Shown here: one piece after another, positions 35,377-43,337 of the stretch
Numbering within the stretch: position 1 is the first letter of the stretch
Layout: every line of letters starts with the position of its first letter
DNA from: Chryseobacterium lacus
GTDB taxonomy: Bacteria; Bacteroidota; Bacteroidia; Flavobacteriales; Weeksellaceae
NCBI RefSeq assembly: GCF_003336205.1
Contig: NZ_QPIE01000002.1
Coordinates: 248,001 to 312,000 of the forward strand
Direction: 5' to 3'
Length of the DNA stretch: 64,000 nt
Position numbers and translations under genes: made by a program
Notes under the pieces: model-generated
The model's database searches: none
Seen by the model: only the letters and a program-made list of their open reading frames with translations
What the model was told of the DNA's origin: nothing

Positions 35377-36057
35377 ATGAGCAAATCTTACGAAACAATT
35401 TTTATAAATAATAAAAAATGGATCCAGGAAAAACTGGGTCAGGATGCAGATTTTTTTAAAAAACTTGCCGACGGACAGCATCCTGAATATCTCTACATTG
35501 GCTGTTCCGACAGCCGCGCGACTGCGGAAGAACTGATGGGAATGAAACCCGGAGAAGTTTTTGTTCACCGGAATATCGCCAATGTGGTGAATACTCTGGA
35601 TATGAGTTCCACTGCGGTAATACAGTACGCCGTAGAACATCTGAAAGTAAAACACATTATCATTTGCGGACATTATGGTTGCGGTGGCGTGAAAGCAGCA
35701 ATGACACCTGCAGACCTGGGATTGTTAAATCCATGGCTCAGAACTATCCGGGATGTATACAGAACACATCAGGCCGAACTGGACGCCATTTCCTGCGATC
35801 AAATGAAGTATCGAAGATTGGTTGAACTGAATGTTCAGGAACAATGCATCAATGTAATTAAAATGGCCTGCGTGCAGCAGAGATACATTTTAGATGATTA
35901 TCCTATTGTTCACGGTTGGGTATTTGATATTGCCACGGGTGAGCTGATAGATCTCAATATTGATTTTGAAGAAATTCTGACAGACATCCAGAAAGTCTAT
36001 GATTTAACTAATTCTCACTGGCTTATGAGCAAAAAAAATAATAAAAACCTTCTATGA
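35377..36057 (+). CDS. Beta-carbonic anhydrase
   Basis: This 226-residue zinc enzyme interconverts CO2 and bicarbonate. The zinc and active-site residues C43, D45, R47 (CSDSRA), H99 and C102 (GHYGCGG) are present. Length and motif order match the Can-type beta class. It lies 15 bases after rfbA and could be cotranscribed with it, but its function fits better with the SulP transporter and second carbonic anhydrase downstream. Confidence 0.95.
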   Translation: MSKSYETIFINNKKWIQEKLGQDADFFKKLADGQHPEYLYIGCSDSRATAEELMGMKPGEVFVHRNIANVVNTLDMSSTAVIQYAVEHLKVKHIIICGHYGCGGVKAAMTPADLGLLNPWLRTIRDVYRTHQAELDAISCDQMKYRRLVELNVQEQCINVIKMACVQQRYILDDYPIVHGWVFDIATGELIDLNIDFEEILTDIQKVYDLTNSHWLMSKKNNKNLL

Positions 36058-36135
36058 TTATAGATTTACAGTATTAAATTTTATTAATATTTAGATAAAA
36101 TCTATAAAATACTGGATTTTTTGGCTGTTAATTTT

Positions 36136-36143
36136 TATATTTG
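36136..36143 (+). promoter_or_regulatory. -7 element before the small membrane protein gene
   Basis: TATATTTG lies seven bases before the ATG at 36151, so the transcript would have almost no leader. Confidence 0.45.
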
Positions 36144-36150
36144 CAGCGAA

Positions 36151-36447
36151 ATGAAACGATTTGTGAACATATTGGTTTTGGCAGTATTTGTCAATTTCAT
36201 GGTTCTTCCTACAATTGCCGGTTTAATGGATATAGAGATTCCCCAGACAGCCATCGTGATGTCGGAAGAAGAGAATCATTCTTCATCGGCTTCGTTCTTC
36301 GAAAAAACAATTCCCAATCAGTTGAATGTTCATGATTTTTTGAAATTCTTTTCAGCTGCTATATTCAGAAAATTGCATTTTATTACAGATGATAATTTTC
36401 ATCTGTCTCCCTACCTTTCTATTTTTTCACCGCCTCCCGAAGTTTAA
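36151..36447 (+). CDS. Small exported or membrane protein, unknown
   Basis: This predicted 98-residue protein begins with one hydrophobic segment (RFVNILVLAVFVNFMVLPTIAG) that could be a signal peptide or membrane anchor. A short acidic linker, HDFLKFFSAAIFRKLHFI and a terminal SPPPEV follow. I do not recognise a family; the terminal proline run faintly recalls small Bacteroidota proteins next to metal efflux genes, but the other motifs of that group are missing. It sits between a carbonic anhydrase and the SulP transporter. Confidence 0.5.
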   Translation: MKRFVNILVLAVFVNFMVLPTIAGLMDIEIPQTAIVMSEEENHSSSASFFEKTIPNQLNVHDFLKFFSAAIFRKLHFITDDNFHLSPYLSIFSPPPEV

Positions 36448-36593
36448 TTTGAAAATTAAAAAAGAACGCTTTTAATATATTAAGAGCTTATTCTTTTGGC
36501 ATTTAATTCAAATTTTCACCTGTCGGACCATTGTTTTACAATAGCCGGAATAGCGGCATTGTACTATGGTACGCGCATCAAAACTTAAAAAAA

Positions 36594-38201
36594 ATGAAAA
36601 AAGCAAAAAGTATATTTGGCGGGCTGAAAGATAACCTGCCCTCCGGAATCGTGGTATTTCTGGTAGCATTACCATTATGTTTAGGAATTGCTCTGGCATC
36701 GGGTGCGCCGCCTCTTTCAGGAATTATCGCCGGGATTATCGGTGGAATTGTCATCGGGTATTTTTCAAATTCCAACATTTCAGTTTCAGGACCCGCAGCG
36801 GGATTGGCGGCCATTGTTCTCGCAGCCATTACTGAACTTCAAGCCTTCGAATTATTTTTATGTGCAGGCCTTATTGCCGGATTCATTCAACTATTACTAG
36901 GATTTATGAAAGCCGGCAGTATTTCGAATTATTTCCCCAACAGTGTAATAGAGGGAATGCTCGCCGGTATAGGCATCATCATTATTTTAAAACAGATTCC
37001 TCACGCATTAGGTTATGACGCTAGGCCTTTCAGCAGCGAAGTTGTCTTTGAAAATGGCTACAGCTGGGCGAGTATTTCCAGCTATCTCTCCACCTTACTT
37101 TCATCCATGCATTTGGGGGCAGTCATTGTGACACTTATATCTCTTTCTATCCTAATACTATGGGACAAGATTCCCTCTTTAAAGAAATTTAAGCTCATGC
37201 CGGGTGCTTTAGTTGCAGTAGTAGTAGGAATACTAATAAATAAACTTTTTAAAATGAGTGGAAACTCTTTAGCCATTAGTTCAGAACATTTGGTGACGTT
37301 ACCCGTGCCGGAAAGTGCTGCAGATTTGGCAGCATTAGTTACAATGCCAGATTTCTCAGGATTCTTAAATCCTCAGGTTTGGATCATCGGAGCTACCATC
37401 GCCATCGTCGCATCTATAGAAACGTTGCTCTGTATAGAAGCATCCGATAGACTGGATAGTCAAAGAAGAATTACAGATACCAATCAGGAACTCCGAGCAC
37501 AGGGCATCGGAAATATCTTAAGTTCCATGATCGGCGGGCTTCCTATAACTTCGGTGGTGGTGCGCAGTTCTGCCAATGCCAATGCGGGTGCTACTTCAAA
37601 ACTGTCTACTATTATACACGGAGTTTTACTGTTAATTTCAGTGTTGTCTATTCCGGTTTTGCTCAATAAAATCCCCTTAGCAACGCTGGCAGCGGTATTA
37701 CTTTTAGTAGGATACAAATTGGCAAGTCCCGAAAAAATACGTCATTTTCTGAAAAAAGGTAAATTCCAGTACTTGCCTTTTCTTGCTACCATCATTGCTG
37801 TAGTGTTTACAGATTTGCTCACAGGAGTAGGAATAGGGTTGGTTATTGCCGTCATTTTCATTTTACAGGGAAATATGAAAAGAGCTTATTATTTTAGTAG
37901 AGAAGAACTGGAAGAAGCCGATGAAATAACCCTGAAGCTGGCGGAAGAAGTTTCTTTTCTGAACAAAGCTGCCATTAAAAAAACCCTGAAGAACGTTCAG
38001 CCATATTCAAAAATTACTATTGATGCCAAAGGTACTTCCTACATTACTTTAGATGTGTTAGAACTGATTCAGGATTTTGCCAACATTCGGGCTAAGGAGG
38101 AAAATATTCAGGTGCAACTGATTGGTTTTCGTACAGATTATAATGATTACGAAACAGATCAACATTCTCATATTACCATCAACCACAGAAGAGCCATGTA
38201 A
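36594..38201 (+). CDS. SulP-family anion transporter, probably bicarbonate
   Basis: This 535-residue membrane protein has about a dozen hydrophobic segments and the SulP start DNLPSGIVVFLVALPLCLG, SGPAAGLAAIV and the conserved NQELRAQGIGNILSSMIGGLP. A shortened STAS-like domain ends the protein (SKITIDAKGTSYITLDVLE). SulP proteins carry sulfate or bicarbonate. Flanking carbonic anhydrases on both sides argue for bicarbonate. The ATG at 36594 starts the conserved N-terminus; an upstream extension lacks similarity. Confidence 0.9.
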   Translation: MKKAKSIFGGLKDNLPSGIVVFLVALPLCLGIALASGAPPLSGIIAGIIGGIVIGYFSNSNISVSGPAAGLAAIVLAAITELQAFELFLCAGLIAGFIQLLLGFMKAGSISNYFPNSVIEGMLAGIGIIIILKQIPHALGYDARPFSSEVVFENGYSWASISSYLSTLLSSMHLGAVIVTLISLSILILWDKIPSLKKFKLMPGALVAVVVGILINKLFKMSGNSLAISSEHLVTLPVPESAADLAALVTMPDFSGFLNPQVWIIGATIAIVASIETLLCIEASDRLDSQRRITDTNQELRAQGIGNILSSMIGGLPITSVVVRSSANANAGATSKLSTIIHGVLLLISVLSIPVLLNKIPLATLAAVLLLVGYKLASPEKIRHFLKKGKFQYLPFLATIIAVVFTDLLTGVGIGLVIAVIFILQGNMKRAYYFSREELEEADEITLKLAEEVSFLNKAAIKKTLKNVQPYSKITIDAKGTSYITLDVLELIQDFANIRAKEENIQVQLIGFRTDYNDYETDQHSHITINHRRAM

Positions 38202-38244
38202 TTAAAAAAATTTTAATCAATCATCAACTAACAATATAAAACAA

Positions 38245-38880
38245 ATGAAAGCACATACATCTGAAACTCAGGCCACAATAACCCCTGAAAAGGCTCTGGA
38301 ATTTCTGAAAGAAGGAAATGAAAGATTCGTGAAAAATCTAAAAATGAACAGAAATCTTCTGGAGCAAGTAAATGATACGCGCGAAGGGCAATGGCCTTTT
38401 GCAGTGATACTGAGCTGCATAGACAGCCGAACTTCTGCAGAATTGATTTTCGACCAAGGTCTCGGGGATATTTTCAGCATCCGGATTGCGGGGAATTTTG
38501 TTAATCGGGATATTCTCGGTTCCATGGAGTTTGGTTGCAAAATAGCAGGATCCAAACTTATAGTAGTTTTGGGACACAGTAAATGCGGAGCATTAAAGGG
38601 CGGATTAGATGCGGCTGCAGTACAAGAACTTGGAATGGACAACCTGAACCAACTAATTTATCACTTTGATTCCTGTATTCAGGAGGTGATACATGAAGGC
38701 GAAGAGAGATCTTCCAAAAATGAAAATCTGCTGGAACGTCTCAATATTTGCAATATCAGGAGAACTATCGAAGACATCAGAAACCAAAGCCACACCTTGA
38801 AAACGATGGAAGAAAAAGGCGAAATAAAAATAGTGGGAGCGAATTATTGCGTGGAAAGTGGTACTGTAAACTGGATTTAA
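38245..38880 (+). CDS. Beta-carbonic anhydrase, second type
   Basis: This 211-residue enzyme has C58, D60, R62 (SCIDSRTS), H111 and C114 (GHSKCGALKGG). Its motif spacing and the GHSKCGA form differ from the first copy at 35377, so the two are from different subgroups and not a recent duplication. It starts 43 bases after the SulP gene and is probably cotranscribed with it. A shared terminator follows. Confidence 0.95.
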   Translation: MKAHTSETQATITPEKALEFLKEGNERFVKNLKMNRNLLEQVNDTREGQWPFAVILSCIDSRTSAELIFDQGLGDIFSIRIAGNFVNRDILGSMEFGCKIAGSKLIVVLGHSKCGALKGGLDAAAVQELGMDNLNQLIYHFDSCIQEVIHEGEERSSKNENLLERLNICNIRRTIEDIRNQSHTLKTMEEKGEIKIVGANYCVESGTVNWI

Positions 38881-38898
38881 CGATTGATTTAGTATTTT

Positions 38899-38935
38899 GA
38901 AAAGCTGCTGCAATCGCGGGCAGCTTTTCTATTTT
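38899..38935. terminator. Bidirectional terminator between carbonic anhydrase and pth
   Basis: GAAAAGCTGC (38899-38908) and GCAGCTTTTC (38920-38929) form a perfect 10-bp stem with T-rich flanks usable by both converging transcripts. Confidence 0.8.
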
Positions 38936-38940
38936 TAAAC

Positions 38941-39504
38941 CTATTTCCCGTTGAAGGCAGACATGGTATTCTGGATGCCTGCAAAAACAAAAGATAAAAT
39001 CGCTTTGGAAAACATTTCAATTCGTTCAGGAAGCTGCTCGTTCTCTGTTGTATTCCAGGTTCCCAGAACATAATCTATCTGGCGGCCTTCGGTAAAATCC
39101 GCAGAAATCCCAAAACGAAGCCTCGGATATTGTTGCGTTTGAAGTTCTTCCTGAATGCTTTTCAGTCCGTTATGACCTGCGTCTGAGCCTTTCGATTTCA
39201 TTCTTAATGTTCCAAAAGGCAAGGCAAGATCGTCAGTTATCACCATTAAATTTTCCAATGGAATATTTTCCTTCTGCATCCAGTATTTGACGGCTTTTCC
39301 GGAAAGATTCATATACGTGTCAGGTTTCAAAATAAAGATTTTGCGGCCTTTGTATTTTCCTTCGGCAATCCATCCAAAATTGGCTGTTTTAAAAGGCGCA
39401 TCAATAACCTTCGCCAAATGTTCCGCTACTTTAAAACCGACATTGTGACGGGTTTCGGTATACACTACTCCTTTATTTCCCAAACCGACAATCAGATACT
39501 TCAT
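38941..39504 (-). CDS. pth: Peptidyl-tRNA hydrolase
   Basis: This 187-residue enzyme frees tRNA from stalled peptidyl-tRNA. GLGNKGVVYTETRHNVGF (7-24) carries the active-site N10 and H20. KPDTYMNLSGKAV, DDLALPFG and KGSDAGHNGLKSI follow. The frame is open 72 bases further upstream, but homologous sequence begins at the ATG at 39504. It has its own minus-strand -7 element at 39537-39544. Confidence 0.96.
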   Translation of the reverse strand: MKYLIVGLGNKGVVYTETRHNVGFKVAEHLAKVIDAPFKTANFGWIAEGKYKGRKIFILKPDTYMNLSGKAVKYWMQKENIPLENLMVITDDLALPFGTLRMKSKGSDAGHNGLKSIQEELQTQQYPRLRFGISADFTEGRQIDYVLGTWNTTENEQLPERIEMFSKAILSFVFAGIQNTMSAFNGK

Positions 39505-39536
39505 TTTTTTAAAATAATTTTTCAATTCAATCTTGG

Positions 39537-39544
39537 CAAAAATA
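39537..39544 (-). promoter_or_regulatory. pth: -7 element of the pth promoter
   Basis: TATTTTTG on the minus strand lies 32 bases before pth, directly after the terminator of the lipoprotein cluster. Confidence 0.45.
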
Positions 39545-39545
39545 G

Positions 39546-39574
39546 GAAAATCCCAACACAAGGCCGGGATTTTC
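39546..39574 (-). terminator. Terminator of the lipoprotein cluster
   Basis: GAAAATCCC and GGGATTTTC (39546-39554 and 39566-39574) form a perfect 9-bp stem just after the last lipoprotein gene. The T-run after it is broken, so it is moderate. Confidence 0.5.
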
Positions 39575-39591
39575 ACTTGATGTATACTTTG

Positions 39592-40428
39592 TTAGTAGGG
39601 AATATAGTCAAAATGTAACGTGGTATCAGCCTGCTTTGAAGTTTCAAGAAAACCTTCAGAATTATACGTGAGTACCACATTTTCTGTGTGAGAACCGGCG
39701 CTGCTTTGCACCGTCATCGTTTTATAATTGCTGATGGAAAGCGCGGAAATTCCCACCAGATGGCCTTCATGATGAACATTGGAAAGAATAAGCGGAACCG
39801 GAAGTGTCCTGAATGGATTCTGATGCGTGTCATAATCTGAATAATTCGTTGTGGTGACCACAGGTGATCCCGGTATAGAAGCGTCATCAATAGTATACAC
39901 CCATTTCGAAATATTAAATCCGGAATAGCTAAGTTCGCTTTTTAAGGTTCTTATTGCTGAGGCATTTCCAGGCAGATAATATGCTGTGGTGATGATCGCC
40001 GGTTGATCGCCATTATAGGTAATTTCGGTAACAAAAGTTTCAAGAATAACTCCTGACTGACTAACTGTTCCGGAAATTTCTGCAACTTGTGTACCGCTAT
40101 ACTGAAGCTCAGAAGTAACAATTAAAGGTTGTGATAGAGTATTATCTTTCTTCGTAATTTTTTTGATTTGGTTTCCATCATATTCGATGGTTTCAACAAC
40201 CTGATTATTCCCTTTTGTCACCGACATCAATCTGCTTCCTGCATGCATATAATGGACATCGTAAGGTGCAGCAGAAGTTTTCTGAACATGCACTTTGCTG
40301 AGCACTCGGTTATGAACATAATTTGGCAACAAATCATTTAATCCACCTAAATCGCCTGTAGATCTTCCGCAGGAAACGAGAAACACGAAAGCGAAAAGAA
40401 AGGAAGCGTATTTCAATTTTATTTTCAT
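39592..40428 (-). CDS. Tandem lipoprotein paralogue 4
   Basis: This 278-residue lipoprotein has a lipobox ending FVFLVSC (C20). The mature part is made of repeated short strands of the type 'Y-x-G-x-x-I-x-x-I', with polar turns. It carries DYDTHQNPFRTLP, the copy of the NP motif shared with three upstream neighbours. It is the most divergent of the four. Function unknown; no domain with a known activity is visible. It follows the third copy by 74 bases, with a weak hairpin between. Confidence 0.8.
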   Translation of the reverse strand: MKIKLKYASFLFAFVFLVSCGRSTGDLGGLNDLLPNYVHNRVLSKVHVQKTSAAPYDVHYMHAGSRLMSVTKGNNQVVETIEYDGNQIKKITKKDNTLSQPLIVTSELQYSGTQVAEISGTVSQSGVILETFVTEITYNGDQPAIITTAYYLPGNASAIRTLKSELSYSGFNISKWVYTIDDASIPGSPVVTTTNYSDYDTHQNPFRTLPVPLILSNVHHEGHLVGISALSISNYKTMTVQSSAGSHTENVVLTYNSEGFLETSKQADTTLHFDYIPY

Positions 40429-40455
40429 TTTATTTAAGTCCGTTATTAAATTAAA

Positions 40456-40479
40456 AGAGAAACGCTTTCACATTTCTCT
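40456..40479 (-). terminator. Weak terminator-like hairpin between lipoprotein genes
   Basis: AGAGAAA (40456-40462) and TTTCTCT (40473-40479) form a 7-bp stem; on the minus strand TTTT follows. It may end the transcript of the gene at 40503 or only slow it. Confidence 0.4.
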
Positions 40480-40502
40480 GGTTTTTCTTAAAAATAATTT
40501 CC

Positions 40503-41393
40503 TTAGAAAGGACGATAATCGTACACAACACCCCATCCTGTAACTGCGTATTTCAGAGCATCATAGTTGTATTGAGTTTCTTCCACATGCGGAAAAGGCT
40601 CTACATTGGTTTCCCAGATAATCTTTTTCGGATTGTTTGCCGAAAATCTATAATTGAGGTAAGGATTCTGGAAGGTTTTATGCAAAGTGTATCCAAAAGG
40701 AATCAAGGTGTAAGGATTGATTCCGCTGTCGTATTCAGTAAAATCATAAGTCTCGTAAACTGGAGATGGTTCAAGATTTCCCATCACAATTGATCCTATT
40801 TCTTTATATACATTGGTCACATTTTTCTTAGAGCTGTTATAAGTATAATCTACTTTCCAATACGACGTAAAAACAAAAGGCGTAAGTGGAACAACATTTC
40901 CGGTTTTGCTGAGAACAGAGGCCAGTTTTCCTGAAGCATCAAAGGTTGGTTCGTACATTGTATTGGTCCGTTTCACAATAATGTCTATAAAAGGAACCGT
41001 ATGAATATCTTCGTAAACGCTTTTGGTTTCAGTAATCAAATTCAGAACGTTTCCGTTCATAATGTCATAATTAAATTCCTGTATGTAGGAAATACTGTCT
41101 CCTTCTACCACGCCGTTATAGTCGATTCTGCTGATAAGATCTCCTGAATAGGAAATATTTGTTATAGCACTGTCTTCCAATACCTGAACTAATTTTCTGC
41201 CCGCATAATTGTATTGGGCTAAAACTTTAGCGGAGGTCACTTCCTGATATAAAAAACGGTCTTTTCCCAAACCATCTTGGTTACCGTTCATATTGTTCAG
41301 CAGATTTCCATCATCATCTCCCATTCTTTGGCAAGACTGAACTGCAAAGAGCAACAAAACCGCTGATAGAATTAAATATGTTTGTTTTTTCAT
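40503..41393 (-). CDS. Tandem lipoprotein paralogue 3
   Basis: This 296-residue lipoprotein has a lipobox ending FAVQSC (C21) followed by an acidic linker (GDDDGN). The mature part has the strand-turn pattern of the family (NISYSGDLISRIDYNG) and the shared motif EYDSGINPYTLIPFGY near residue 230. It ends in YNYDALKYAVTGWGVVYDY. It lies 20 bases after paralogue 2, so both are probably on one transcript. Function unknown. Confidence 0.82.
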   Translation of the reverse strand: MKKQTYLILSAVLLLFAVQSCQRMGDDDGNLLNNMNGNQDGLGKDRFLYQEVTSAKVLAQYNYAGRKLVQVLEDSAITNISYSGDLISRIDYNGVVEGDSISYIQEFNYDIMNGNVLNLITETKSVYEDIHTVPFIDIIVKRTNTMYEPTFDASGKLASVLSKTGNVVPLTPFVFTSYWKVDYTYNSSKKNVTNVYKEIGSIVMGNLEPSPVYETYDFTEYDSGINPYTLIPFGYTLHKTFQNPYLNYRFSANNPKKIIWETNVEPFPHVEETQYNYDALKYAVTGWGVVYDYRPF

Positions 41394-41413
41394 TACGTTG
41401 TTGTTAAAATATT

Positions 41414-42289
41414 TTAAGGCTTCGACTGATAAAGAAACTTTTGAAACCCGTTGGAAGTGATATAGTTATGCGTATCGTACTTGTAAGTAAAATTAGTTTC
41501 CACAACAGGATCCGATCCTTTAGTAAATTTCAGTTTAGCTGCATTGTTGTCCGAAAAATGAGCGTACATTTCCGGAAATAAGGTAGCCATGATCATCAAA
41601 TAATTATCAGAAATGCCGGTATAAGGATTTATTCTCCAGTCGAAATTGCTGAATTCATATTTTTTTGATTCGGAACTTTCTATAACTCCTGTAGTTACAT
41701 TCACTACCTCATCAATGGATTCAATTTCCGTTACGTTATTTCCGTCAAATTTCAGGTAATCTTTCCGGTAGTCTGGATAAATATAATTCGTTGGTGAATT
41801 TGGGTCTACCGTCGCTGTTTTCGTAAGAGCTCCTGCAAGTTTTCCGTCAGTATCATATACATAGGTGGTAATCGCGTGTTTCTTATGCGTAGTTCCTGTA
41901 TAGAAATCACTCATCAGGCTGACTATTTTTCCGGAAGTCTGGTTGTAATTGGGAGTTAAATCAAATCTGCCGGATGTTGTAGTTCCCGGATAAGTTCCGT
42001 TCACTTCAATTTTAGAAATTCTGTTGCCGAGATAAAAAACATAAATTGTCTGTTGCTCTACTGCGGTATTCCCGTCATATTTATTTCGCTTTACTTGGAA
42101 AAGTTTTCCTTGGTTTAATTCATATAGCTCTTCATCTACACCGTTTGTTACTACTTTTTTCAGTATTCTGGGTCCGGAGATATCTTCAGGATCATCCCAA
42201 CCATATACATCAGCAGGATCCGATTCCGAACAAGAATTAAAAATGAGCAGCCCTATGATAAGACTAAAAAGTTGTAAAAACTTCTTCAT
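41414..42289 (-). CDS. Tandem lipoprotein paralogue 2
   Basis: This 291-residue lipoprotein has a lipobox ending LIFNSC (C20). It shares with paralogue 1 a start region GPRILKKVVTNGVDEELYEL and with all copies the NP motif (FDWRINPYTGIS). It ends in YKYDTHNYITSNG. The pattern recalls YD-type repeats of cell-surface proteins but at low strength. Its promoter lies 26 bases upstream, so this copy starts a new transcript. Confidence 0.82.
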   Translation of the reverse strand: MKKFLQLFSLIIGLLIFNSCSESDPADVYGWDDPEDISGPRILKKVVTNGVDEELYELNQGKLFQVKRNKYDGNTAVEQQTIYVFYLGNRISKIEVNGTYPGTTTSGRFDLTPNYNQTSGKIVSLMSDFYTGTTHKKHAITTYVYDTDGKLAGALTKTATVDPNSPTNYIYPDYRKDYLKFDGNNVTEIESIDEVVNVTTGVIESSESKKYEFSNFDWRINPYTGISDNYLMIMATLFPEMYAHFSDNNAAKLKFTKGSDPVVETNFTYKYDTHNYITSNGFQKFLYQSKP

Positions 42290-42315
42290 AATACTGTTTT
42301 AAATTTATTAATACA

Positions 42316-42346
42316 CAAAACTAAATATTTTTTAAAGATACAGCAA
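42316..42346 (-). promoter_or_regulatory. Promoter of lipoprotein paralogue 2
   Basis: On the minus strand TTG (42344-42346), a 20-base spacer and TAGTTTTG (42316-42323) fit the Bacteroidota promoter. Confidence 0.6.
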
Positions 42347-42410
42347 TATTTGACAACAAAAATTTCAGATAGCTTCGTGTTTGTAAATTCCTAATAATAA
42401 TACTCCCAAA

Positions 42411-43277
42411 TTACTGGATAGGTTTGTAATAAATTTTTCTCACTCCATTTTCTGCTGATATTGGGTAGTTGTAGGAATCGTAAACCATATCGTTTACCGT
42501 TGTTATTATTGGGTTAGATGGAAAAAACTCATAAATAATAGTGCTTTTCATCGCATTATTGTAATTGATTCCTATAAGTGACACAGAATGTAAAGCACTT
42601 CTTCCGATATGATATTCTTTCGGCAATGTAGTCATCGGGTTTATCTTGTTGTCAAAATTCTCTATAAGATAGGTTATTCCCATTTGCGGGTTGGGGGGAT
42701 CAAAAACATTATTGGTTACAAATCCGTTTTCTTCCTCTATTTTGGTGAGATTTTCTCCAGAATAGGTCATTTTACTGATTTTGTAATGAGTCCAATCCGT
42801 ATTTACCGGTTGTGCGGTAAACGCTAATTTTTGAGTTATTTTGGAAACTTTCCCTGATGCATTATATTCCAATTCTGAAAGTTGGAATGAAAACGTTTGT
42901 ATTCCTGCAAAAGTTTCATTTGTGATTTGACTGACTTTTCCTGAACTGTCATAATAAAGTTTAGTTTCTATCTTGCCTGTGGAAGAAGTATATATGATTT
43001 TATTGATTTTATTATTAGAATTATAATCGATCGCTGTAGTGTCTCCGTCCTTGTTTACAACAGCTTGAAGAAGACCTGAAGGTGTGGAAAAATATTCTTC
43101 AATGGTAACACCTGCACTATCGACTTTGGTAATAATCCTCGGCCCGGCAATATTTGCTCCCGGATTATTGGGATCATTGGGTGTCAGACCGTATAAAGCA
43201 GCAGGATCTGGGCTCGTACACGAAAAAATAACAAGAGAAATAAATGTTGCAAAAAGAATAGATAAAATTTTGTTCAT
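42411..43277 (-). CDS. Tandem lipoprotein paralogue 1
   Basis: This 288-residue lipoprotein has a lipobox ending LVIFSC (C20). GPRIITKVDSAGVTIEEYF matches the start of paralogue 2, and FDNKINPMTTLPKEY is its copy of the shared motif. It ends in VYDSYNYPISAENGVRK. An in-frame ATG lies 60 bases upstream, but the ATG at 43277 gives a normal lipoprotein signal and is preceded by TATTTTTG (43295-43302 on the minus strand). It begins 60 bases after mfd. Confidence 0.82.
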   Translation of the reverse strand: MNKILSILFATFISLVIFSCTSPDPAALYGLTPNDPNNPGANIAGPRIITKVDSAGVTIEEYFSTPSGLLQAVVNKDGDTTAIDYNSNNKINKIIYTSSTGKIETKLYYDSSGKVSQITNETFAGIQTFSFQLSELEYNASGKVSKITQKLAFTAQPVNTDWTHYKISKMTYSGENLTKIEEENGFVTNNVFDPPNPQMGITYLIENFDNKINPMTTLPKEYHIGRSALHSVSLIGINYNNAMKSTIIYEFFPSNPIITTVNDMVYDSYNYPISAENGVRKIYYKPIQ

Positions 43278-43337
43278 AATATTGATGTATGTTGCAAAAA
43301 TATCTTTTTTAAGCAATAAAAGGATATGATTTCGCAA

